DNA of 64,000 nt, from positions 6,200,001 through 6,264,000 of the forward strand of contig OZ020484.1 of NCBI GenBank assembly GCA_963971405.1. Reading direction: 5' to 3'. Positions 12,201-24,200 of this stretch are shown piece after piece. Made by a program: the position numbers and the translations under genes. Positions within the stretch are counted from its first letter, which is position 1, and each line of letters begins with the position of its first letter. The DNA is from Psococerastis gibbosa. Its lineage: Eukaryota; Arthropoda; Insecta; Psocodea; Psocidae. The notes under the pieces were generated by a model. The model did not search any database, had not been told where the DNA came from, and saw nothing but the letters and a program-made list of their open reading frames with translations.

Positions 12201-15200
12201 GGGGCTCGGCTGTTAGAATTCCAATCTGGTCCCAAATTTTTCATAACTTCATTTCCCTAAATAACTTGTTTGTATGTTCGTAAGCTATCGCCCGAATAGG
12301 TAGTATTAATTCCTTCTGGTGATTCCTGCAAGGAGAAGATAAATAAATTAGGTATACCGAGCAGTTTTATTTAATAGTCTTTGTACAATAATGTGCTTGA
12401 TAATAATTATGATTACAATAATCAAATTAATTACGGTATTTACAATTAATAAACACGACCCCCCCCCCCTAAAAATTGACGAGTTAAGTGTTAACACTAG
12501 ATAGAATTATTAGGTTTCTTTGATGAATTTGCCCAAAATAAGAAAGTGCACGGAATTTCAACTAGATAAAATGAATAAGATTTTATTGATTAGTATATTC
12601 CAAAACATTTCAAATAACCCCTTGAAAACCAATCGATTTAAATGAACTTTTGCACCAATCATTCTGGAACCAATCCCAGCTTCGCCCATACCTATCGATG
12701 CTTTCTTACTTCAGCCCATGTTTAAGGTGCTAAATAAAATAACAAAAGAGAACCGGGTGCTTTCCAATGCAAGGTTCTGGTTTTGATGAAAAAATAATTT
12801 GTTGAAGAAATTATGGATAATTCATCCCCACGTGACAGCCTACCCTGCCATTTTCATCACTGTGTATTACCATTACGTATTATTATATTGATCTGCTCGT
12901 CTATGTAATATCGTGACTCAGTGATTTAGGGAAACGGAAAAATCGAGGCCACCGAAATTTATTGCAAATGCAACATTATTTAGCCTACCATGGAACTACT
13001 CAAATTATTTATTACATTTACGGTACCGGCAGTATACTAATTGATGTATAAGAAAGCATGTACAGGTTCACTCGAACTTGTTCTAAGTGCAGAATGAAAA
13101 AAATGCCCGAAAGTCTCGTTCTGGTAAGTAACCATGCAGCATGCGCATAATTATTACGAATGAACTAATCGGTCAGTCGACCCCATGTTTACAGTTCCCA
13201 AACTTTTTTGCTTTCCAATTTATACGGTAGTATAAGGAAAGCTTTGTGATGGTCGAAATTTTCGATTCCGAGATTTCAACGGATTTACACGTTTTGAGGT
13301 CCCAGGAACCCAAAACGGTGGTTTTTACGAAATGTTTGTCTGTCACTCTGTCTGTCTGTCTGTATGTCTGTTCATCGATTTCCGGGCAAACGACTCAGTC
13401 GATTTTGATTAAATTTGGTATGTAGGTTTACAAAAATCATACCTCAGGACCATTTTTTTTATTTTGGGCCAACTCAATTTGGGGGGTTTTATTCTCAAAA
13501 AACTAAAAAAAAAACGTCTAAAAACATTATTTCACCAAAACGGCTCCAACGATTTCTTTTAAATTCACATATGTTGTAGTCGTTAGTAATATTGACAAAA
13601 TGCGGGGGGTCGCTTGCCCCTTGATAGGTTGCTTCTGGGGGTAAAAAAATAAAAATAACTAAATTTTAATGAAAAATGACTAAAAAATAATTTTCTGCGA
13701 AACCTTTCTATCGATGATTTCTACCTTCAGGCATGTTTTAGGTGTTAAATTGAGTAACGGAACCGGACAGGTTGCTTTCCCAAAAAACTATTTGGTTTTG
13801 TGCAAAAAATTATTTTTTTGAAAAAAATGAAAATTCGCGCTCAAATGCATTGCGTGTCCTGCCATTATTGCTCCTCCAGTGACGTCAGGTGGACAATGCC
13901 CCCCCCCCCCCGAGATATCGGAAATCTGACCATAGGTAAATTTTTTACCATGAAATTACTCATTTTCTCGATCTACTAATGTTGTAAATTGGAAAGCATG
14001 TTCGAGTAAACTCGGACCGGTTCTTTTAGGAAGCAATACTCCAGATTTCCCCTGATTTTGCAGTAATACCCTGCTATTGACTGCTTTACATCAAAATTTC
14101 CCCAGTTCCTTTATTGTAGTAGGGCCCTACAAAACTTGCTGTTATAAATGCTTTGAGCCCAATAATTTCGTACGGTAGTCAAAATGTTTCATACCGGTAC
14201 CTGCTTGTATTTTTCTAACGATGGGATTTAGGAGGGTTCTGGGAGTTTATACCCCCCCCCCCCCAAAAAAAATGCGGCATAGATATAATTTACAAATAAT
14301 TCATACATTCATACGAAAAATTAGTGCTTCTGGGCAATGTAAAATATAAATTTGTCTGCTACACAAAATTACGCAAATCCCCACTACGGCATTGTTTTAA
14401 ATCCCCCAGAGGAGACCCCCCCCCCCCCCCCGAGCTTTATGAATACGATTAGTCTGTAGAATCTAAAAGTTTTTTGTTCTCAAAATACCTATGCCTCATT
14501 ATTTCACACTTACATTTTTAAATAAAAGCCCCTATTTAGAACATTTTAATAAGTCTTCATCTGTAAAATCTAAACTTCAAATGTGCAAACGAACTGTTCT
14601 GCTTCAGGACTATTATATACACATATATATATTTTTTTTTTTTTTACAAAAAGGTTAAATCGCGTACAAAAAATTTAATGAATGTATCCGATTAACCTCT
14701 TCAATCGTCTAAGTCACCTGAAGCCACCGAAGTCGCTTATTATAACATTGTTTTATCATAACCCTTCGTCACTCAAATCTAAACTGCTCTCAAAATGTGT
14801 TAGCTCCCACTATTTCAGGTCTATTTTAAAAAAGTCAGCATCTGAAATACCCCACTGTTCCGATGTTCCATATAGTAATAATATATTTAGCAAACAAATC
14901 ACAGGGGCGTACCCTGGACTCCGTGCTTGGAGTCATTTCTATAAGACTTTTCATGGAATGTTCATTTTTCAACTTGTGTAGGTGCGCCTATACACACAAT
15001 TGTATGTTGGGGGGTGCCTTAATAGGAAATTACACTCACCGTCACCCCCGTCTTACCGAGCTGATAACCTCCCCTGAAAAATTTTCTCTGGACCCCGTCC
15101 CCCGTTCCAACGAGCCTTAATGGTGCCCTTGCCCCTAGCCTGAGAACTGTCTACACCCTTGACGTCTCGGACTCCCCCGTGCGCCTGGTCCCTCCTCTGA

Positions 15201-18200
15201 ATCAGCTATTTAGTTATTAGTTTATAACTTGCCTACGGTTCCTTGATCTGTAAAAACGGTCCTTGCTCAAAAGAAGGTGGGTAGTGGACACTAATTTGGT
15301 CTATGGGTCTGGGGTGTGTGCGAAATATCAATTTTCGGTTCTACACGCCTTCGGCTTCCCCCCCCCCCCCCAATGGAGCTGGGGCAAGTTGGACCGTGCC
15401 CCCCCCCCCTATTAACGCCCCTGCTACTGCTACTACACGCCATTTCAACAAACATAATTTCAAATTTCGATAAAGGCTGGGACAGTACTACGAACTACGA
15501 TATATTATAGTGTAGAAACGAAGAAGCCTGAAACAAGGGCCAAGGTGACCCTCCTTTTTGTCAAACACCCCTGGTAGTGGTATATACAATCTTGTCTACT
15601 TGTACTGCTGTGTTGCCAAGCTGGATAACGGTAAACAATTAGTACAATGGTCTTGACCTGCGTTGCGGCGTTGCCACGCTTCCAAATTTCATTTACCTAC
15701 CAAGTACCAACTACCAACATCAGTTTCTAGTTTCAACTTTTGGATTTTGAACCGAAATGAATTTGTAAAACGTGGTTCATAACATTTCTCAAATGGAAAT
15801 GCAATTACATATTATATTGCAGTATTAAATGGTGTATTATAACACTGACATTAAACCATTGGCGTAAATAGGGGGTCCTGGGGGGGGGGGGGCTTAGCCC
15901 CCCCCCAGGTCCACCCGTAGCCCCCCCCCCCGGATTTCTGGTGGCAAAGACTTTATGGAGGCTAAAGGTATAGTATCCACAATAATGAAAGGGAAATTAA
16001 TTCTTAATATGCTTATTTTAAATGAAAAAAATCAACATATTGACCAAGTACTTTCACAAAAAATATATTACTCAAAATGCTTAAAACCCCACTATTTCAG
16101 AGCTATTTTTTCCAAATTTTTCTGCGAGGGAGACCCCCGGGCCCCCCATAATGGTAGGTTTATTCGTCGTTATAATAGCTTAATAATATTGCTTGCAAAC
16201 ATTGGCGTAAATAGGGGGTCCTGGGCTAAGCCCCCCCCCCACTTCCCAGGATTTCTGGTGACAAAGACGTCATGGGGGTGAAAGGCCAATACAACCCACA
16301 ATAACAATTGGGAAATTAATTCTTGGTACCATATGCTTATTTCACAAAGACGTCATGAAAAAAATCAACATATTGACCAAGTACTTTCAAAATAATATAT
16401 TACTCAAAATGCTTAAAACCCCAATTTTTCAGACCAATTTTTCAAACTTCTTCTTCGGGGGAGACGCCCAGGCCCCCCTCAGTGGTAGGTTTATTCGTCT
16501 GCAAAATTTCAACTGTACTGCTTGCAAAATGCGTAAAACCTCCCTAATTTGGGCCTATTCATCAATTTTTTTTTCTCCGGGGGAGACCCCCGGGCTCCCC
16601 TTCCTCCAGGATAGAATATGCGTAAAACCTCACTAATATGGGCCCATTTATCGATTTTTTTCTCCGGTCTTGGGGTCCTAAAGCCCCCCCCCCCCAGAAA
16701 TTTTGGGAATTTACGCCAATGCATTAAATTAACTTTGGTTGAAGAGGAAACCGTTATTTATTTATTTTATTTATTTAACCTCCACGTAATAACCGAACTG
16801 CTATTAAATTGGAAGGTATAAATTAAACAACCTTACTTTTTAACCGCCTAATAAATACAATAGGTACTAAAAGACCGTAGGCAGGGTGGGGGGGGGGGCT
16901 TATGGGGCTGCAGCCACCGTAGGAGACACCACCACCCCCATTTACAGCAATATAAATATATAAGCATTCCCTTTTTAGCTTTGAGCTTTGTAAAATCTAG
17001 AGCTATACTTTACTGTTATTAAAAAAAAAAAACACTATGTTGCAATTATACGTATTTTCCCTATTTTTCAAAAAAAATCTCTATATATTCATAATATATT
17101 CATTGCCTGTAAAATATAAAACGTATTGCTCTCAATTGCGTAAAACCCCAAAATGTTTCAGACGGGGGAGAGACCCGCCTCCCCCCCCCCCCTCCTGTTC
17201 GCAATTACGTATATTATTTGCCTGCAATATCTCAAAGTTACTGCCATCACAATGCGTAAAATCAAAATATTTCTGTTCTGCACCGCCCCCGTTTTATGAG
17301 GTCTGGGACTACCTCTGCTGAAATAGGCTCATAAATCCCATTAAAATTTGTTAAAATTAAAATGGTTTGTATGTAAGCCCAAGTCCATCATATATCGAGG
17401 CGTTACGAGTATTTAGGACAGGTAAGAAAAGGTAGGGTCGGTTGGATTTGTTCTTATGTAGACCTAAATGCTGTACGATGCTGAATATGAAATGAATGGA
17501 TTCGGGCCATGCTGGGCACCGCCTATTAAATCCCTTTTGAAAAAGGGCACCGGCTCCAAAAAAATCTTGAGAACCACTGCTATAGTATGTAGTGAAATGT
17601 CGCACATTTGGAAAGTTGAATCCTATCTGGCTTATGTACCGTACAACAAACAAATTTGGGGGGGTGGATGGGACGATTGCATATTCTAGAGCGGGTAGAT
17701 CAATACATTAAAACACAATAATAATGGCAGGGTATGCCATGTATTAAGGCATAAATTATCATTTTCTTCGAAAAATAATTTTTGTACAAAACCAAATCAT
17801 TGTGAAAGCTATTTTGGGGTTTATTACCCTATAACTATAACTATAACAATAACCTAAAACATACCTGAAGTAAGAAAGCATCGACAGAAAGGTTCTATAG
17901 AAAGGTTATTTTTTAGTACTATTTCGTAAAAATTGAGTCTTTCTTTTTTTACCCCCAGAACCAAGCTATCAAGGGGAAAGCAAACTTTTGCCTTTTGTTA
18001 CCATAAATGGCGACTAGGCTACAATATAATTTTGTGAATTTATAGAAAATCGTTGGAGCCGTTTTCGAGAAAACAATTTTTAGCCGTTTTTTTTTTTTAG
18101 TTTTTTGAGAGTGACACCCCCAAAATAACCGGTACGTGTTGATTAAGTTTGATTGTATAATTTAACAGAAATACACGTTTATTTATTTAGATTAATTAAT

Positions 18201-21200
18201 AATTAATGGGACAATTTTCGTAGATATTCTTATGATTACAATTGTTTAATGACCTCCTCTTGGATAACTAATAATAATAATAATTTATGTATGCATTTAT
18301 CAAAAGGCATTACAAATTATACTGAAACCAAAGCCAAAAAGACGCGTTGGGATCGCCACACAATTTACTGTAGGCCAAGTAGATTTATTTGTTCGTGCCA
18401 CTTACATTACTTTTATACTGTACCTTTGAGTAGACTTCATGGCCGTGCCCATTAAGTAAAATTAATAAATTAAGTAAAAAAAATTTAGAACCCCCCCCCC
18501 CCACCGAAATGTAATGGCTTGATACTAGATAGAATCGGATTATGAGAGGAAAAATAAAAACTACTATGTAATATCCAATAGCCCCCCCCCCCCCCGAAAC
18601 TAATCCTCGCTACGGCCTTGTGGACAAGTAACAGTTTGTTAAACTGATGACAAGTTGTAATGTGGAAATGTAGTGTTTATATGCAAGATTTTCCTGTTTT
18701 TTCAAGTGGCGTTGGCTGAAAAAGAAGATTTTTTAAATTTTTCCAACTACATAGGGCGCATACCCGATACCCGAAAATTAAGCTGGAGTTGCAGTTTGTA
18801 CTTATTTCTGAAGGACTAGATGTAGGCTAATAAATGTACCAACCACGTTTGTTAGTATTTTTTTATTGGCGTTTTTTTCCATTTGGCGGTGGTTTGTTCT
18901 CAGAGATGTAAATAAAAATATTATGACTAAATAAATAAATAAGTAAATAATGCCTTTTTTTTCTATAACCAAGCCAACCTAGTGGAGTTAGGGCTTTTAT
19001 AAAGCCCTCTCTTACACCCAACTAGGGAAGCCCGGGACCGCATGCCCTCCAAAGCATGGCCAGAAAATGTAGCCAGTGTAGGACTCGAACCAACAACCTT
19101 TCGGGTGAAAGCCAGAGTCCGTTCCACTACTCTACATGTCCTAAATGGGGTTGGAGGCCATTTTCAAAGGATTTATGGGACTTTTTGCTATCAAACTAAA
19201 TTGACCCCTCCTTATCAAACAAGACAGCGTTAGCATCAATACCATTCTAATTGCGCAATCGGGGGCCACAATCATTTGTCTTTAAAACTTAAAATCTGAC
19301 CTGGTGACGGACAGATTAGGAATCGACAGGGTCGGATTAGTAAAAAACACAAGACAAAGACATAAGAAAGTGAGGGGAAAGGGGGGGGGGGCTGTGATGA
19401 CTACAATCCTATCTAGTGTAAAATGGTCTTTTGGTATCCAATGTATTCTCTATATAAAGTTTATTATGGTGTTACTCCAATATATTGCATAATAGCGGAG
19501 GCACATCAAACGTTAATTTATTGACGGACTTAGCTTTGGTGCAGACACAGGCAGATAATATTTTGTGGATATGCGGACTAAATCGTTGTGTTATTACTAC
19601 GACGGTTTAGATTGTAAGTATATAGAAATACTATTGAATTTAACCCCCGGGGGAAAAATTGGAAACTATAAGCTAGTGCAAAATAGTGGGGTTTTACGCA
19701 TTTTAACAGTAGTAGAGTATACGAGTAGATTTTAAAAAGCTTACGAAGGAATGGTTATTCATATTGATGCAGACAGAGGGGCCAGGGGGTCCACCCAGGG
19801 GGAAATATTTTGAAAAATAGGTTCGAAATATTGAGATTTTACGATTTTAACAGTAGTAAGCTTATAATTTGCAGAGGAAGACATATTCATATCACTGTAG
19901 GCCTACTAGATTTATTTAATTCTCAACTTTTAATTTCGGAAAGGGGGGGGCTGCAGCCTGCCCCCTTGCCTACGGCCTTGGTGTAGTCAATCGTTTGGAT
20001 ACAAAGGCAACATATTTCTGGGAACATGGGGAAATTCAAATGCTCCAGCTGGTTCCTTTTTCATGTTTCTATATATTCACATACCGTATGTACCATGCGT
20101 AATGAATAATGAAAATGTGAATGTGACCCACAGACCAAAGTACGGTACCTTATATCGTATTTGGCAAGCATCCATGTATTTGTATTAATTAATATAAAGT
20201 TATAAAGTTATATTTCAATCAATAAAGAAATTATGGGCGGCCCATTGGCTTTATTTTACCTAGTTTGACCACTGCATGGTCTGCAACCTGCATGACAGGT
20301 GTGTATTATATGAGTTCTTACTTCTTTGGTCAAGACTCAAGGCTTACCTATGGTGGGTGGCCTACAGGGCTACAGAAGACAAATAAAAGAAAATTTCGTA
20401 GCTATCCTTGTTCGTCCGTGGGACTGTGACTATACAGAGTTTTACTGTGACTGTGACTACGTATTTTACGTGTAGTATGTAGAACAGGATATTTATAATA
20501 AAAAAATGATCAAAAACTTACCTTTATTTATGCCAACGAAGAACGAACAACTTTCCCATTATATCCATAGCGTAATAATTGTCCTGAAAGAACACATCAC
20601 ACACTCACGGCTATAGATAATCGTTAGACGTTAATAATAATACTATAAAAATAAATGCGATGCGAAATTGCGGACTGTGAAGGTGGCGCGTCTTGAAAAG
20701 TTGAACATCAGCCATCAGGCATCAGGAGGGTAAAATTAGAGCCTGGAGGCTGGAGGGAATAGGGATTGCCGCATTCCTAAGCTCAAGGCTAAGCCAACAC
20801 CCTATAATGGAAACAATATACCCCTAGTTTTTACTTTTTACCTGAATTGGCTGGTGCGTGCCTGCGTGGTGGGTTTGCACTTTGCACCGTATGTGTATAG
20901 GCCTACGCTTAACGCTATGGCCTACGTGACATAGCATCAGGCGCGGATCTACGGGGGGGGGGCTATGGGGGCTATTGCCCCCCCCCATTAGGGTCCTCAA
21001 AATTCACTATTTCAGTCCTATTTTTCCCCAATTTTCTCCCGGGGGAGACCCCCGGCCCCCCTTGTGCCCTATTGTATTAATTACCTATAACATAGAACCC
21101 TCATTGCTCTGAAAATGCGTTAAACCCCAACATTTCAGCCCTATTTTCCAAAAACAAATTCGAAATTTAATCTCACTTCTCAGCCCCCTCCTTGGTCTCA

Positions 21201-24200
21201 TTCTAGATCCGCGCCTGCATAGCATTGCATATAATATTATGTAGGCTAACTAGACGAGTTGGCGGAGCTGCCCATAAAAATTTAGTCATTTTTACAGGAG
21301 CCATCATATTATTATATTGTCAGTTTAACTGTCTAGTCTTAAATTATATTTGCCAATTCTGGCATAAAGACTAAATTTATAGCGTATTCAATTTAATTAT
21401 GGTGTAATTAACACTGTAGGTTCACACAAAAAACAACCCAATGGGGACTGCGACTGATCCCTCATGACCACTGCCTTATTGGGGATGTTGCAGTCAGCAA
21501 CATGACCAACCGCCGCGTTCTTCCCCTGACTACCAATGAACCCAATTTAAAGTTCGCTGGACTCAGGCTGGGCAAGTTTTGACCTTTGACCTTCCGTATC
21601 ATAGAGCTAGTCATCCACTCATCCAATTCTCTGGCAAATGGATTACTCCTGACCAGGCAATCGAACGGTACTACAATATAGGTCAATAGAATGGATTGCT
21701 AAAAGCAAATTTTCATTATATTTCCTGTTGACATGACAAAAGAGAATACTACATGACGTATTAAAGTCGGTCCATACTGTACATAAAAGCCTGACGATCA
21801 GGGTTGATGTTCAGGCCTATCATTACCACGACAGATTCAAATTGAGGCCAGCCCTTGACTGCTGTAGGCCAAACCTCGAAACTAACAAAAACTTGTATAT
21901 GCAAAATGATAACATACTCTCTTATGGCATATAGTACTAGTCCTAAGAAAAGCGTCGGGAACCTTTAATGAAACAATCTGCACACGGCTTACACCCAAAA
22001 GTCCAAGAATTTATTGATTTTGACTAATCACTTTTAAGGCTTAGCTAATCCAAAAGAAATTGGCTATGCTGCGTGCCCAAGCTAGAAATCAAAACATGGA
22101 AGAATTAGCCGAAATGCAATAATAATGTTATTTTCTAGTGTAGTTTTAACTATTTTACTCATTTCAATTTCCTGTACTTACATAGTTCTCTTTAAAGAGT
22201 TTCACGATGTTTAATATTTATGTGATTATTTTAAAGGGATTAAATCAAATTAACTAGTACCATTTAAATGAGCGCAAGCAAAATTTAAAAAGGGCGCGAT
22301 TCTGGGAAATCATAATGCGCATGCTCCGTGATAGAAATGCCTGTGACACTTGTACATTGCTTGCAGAACCATAATTTTGCAGTATTACCTTACACAGGCA
22401 ATTATAACTCCTGGAGAAGTCGAGTTATATATTCATGTTGAACTTGGCTTTACTTTTGCAATGTTATTATAGTTTATAGGTTATGATTATTAACCTCGTA
22501 TTGATGTTAAGCGAAACCTTAAAATTATCGGTGCATTTAGGACAATATTATTACCATAATTTTATACTCCAACGAACAATTTGACCTAATCTGACAGCAA
22601 TGTGTTCACTGTGTTCGACCGATTTCGATCGATTGCGCGAAAGTCTGGGTAGGCTATATTATTGTTAAAAACTCTTAAGATATTATGCTCATAAAATATA
22701 TTTTTACTTTACTTTACTATGAAATTATTATACTTATTACTTACCGGGTTACCTACCTATATATTTTATGTAGTTCAATGCAATGAGCCAACTTCAATGA
22801 GTCAATAACACCGCCCAATAGGAACGGTATTTTTTAACAGCCTATTTATTAATAAGTAGGCCTAATTATTTAAAAATGTAAGTCTCCAATCAAGCTTGAT
22901 GATGTATCGGAAATGTGCGATATACTCAATTAATGAGTTGATTAATATTCTAAGTCTCATCTTAAAAGTAGTCCATATAATAGGCTATATGCTATACAGT
23001 ATGCATACTGTATGTATATAATATGTTGTAGACTAAATATTTCATTTCTTTTAATGAAAGTGTACTAGAAGGTTGCATGCGTTTTATAATACTTTACGGC
23101 TCATATTGTACCCCCCCCCCCCTATTACACACTCGAATGTGGTTCTGCAATAAATTAATCTAATAATAAACACGAGTCTAAAAAACATTGGAAAAAATTG
23201 GAAAGAAATACTGCACCATATACATTCAGATGTACATCATATGTATGCTGTAAATGCCTCAACATAAACAGTCCTAACATGGTTCGAATATAAATATTAT
23301 AGAGTGTGTAATCAGGGCATATACAACCTTTTTATTTGTCACTAAAAATTAGCTTATTACCTGCAGCAATAGGCTAAAATATGTAATTGAAAATCCAATT
23401 ATGATGATAGGCTAGTAATTTATATTAAAGAAATTTACTTCAACCTGGAACAGAACCTTTGACTCACTGGTCCATGCACATAACTCGGTTCTCTACCGAT
23501 TGGACTAGGTACTGGTAAAAATTGACAGTTACAGATGACAGCATGAGAGCGTTTTGCTATGATCAAAATAGGTTCCTTTAAAGCCAGAGGAAAGTTAAAA
23601 ATAATCTGAAAACAAGATTTAGATGCCATCGCGAGAGGAGCGAAACAAGAGCGCGCTCCGAATATGCGCCTGTAAAGCAAGGATCTCAAAAAAAGATTTT
23701 GATGACATCGTGAGAGGAGCGAAACAAGAGCGCGCTCCGAATATGCACCTGTAAAGCGAGGAGCTCAAAACATGACCGGGAGAGGCTCAAAATCGAAGCG
23801 TTCTAAAAGGTGCTTTATGCGATCGTATCGGTGTTTAGATGACATCGCGAGAGGAGCGAAACAAGAGCGCGCTCCTAATATGCGCCTGAAAAGCGAGGTG
23901 CTCAAAACATGAGCGGGAGAGGCTCAAAATCGTAGCGCTCTGAAAGCTACCTTTTGCGATCGTCTCGGTGCTATACGGGTGCCTAGTTCAGCTCGACTGA
24001 AACTCAAGTGATTTTAAAAGCTTTTTGACGTATCATAGTCCCCATCCTTCAGAAAACTGTCCGTAAGCTGCCAACACCAGTGACACTGACTTTTTTCGAA
24101 TCATTACTTTTTTTGGGGGGCCTTGAAAAAATCATTCAGCCGTGATCTGATTTTGAGGTAGAGTCAAATCAACTGCAGACGAGAAAGTAGGAAAGCGTAG

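Noticed and set aside
13330-13372. CRISPR-like spaced repeats (also 34000-34040, 58100-58130)
   Set aside because: These are plain TCTG/CAGA microsatellites inside repeat A in a eukaryotic genome.
14906-15420. One hAT-like MITE with CAGGGGCG ends
   Set aside because: The ends resemble each other but the 8-bp flanks differ completely, so a single insertion is not supported.
19050-19140. tRNA gene on the minus strand
   Set aside because: A and B boxes are present, but acceptor and anticodon stems do not pair properly and the sequence runs into a SINE body and LINE-type tail.
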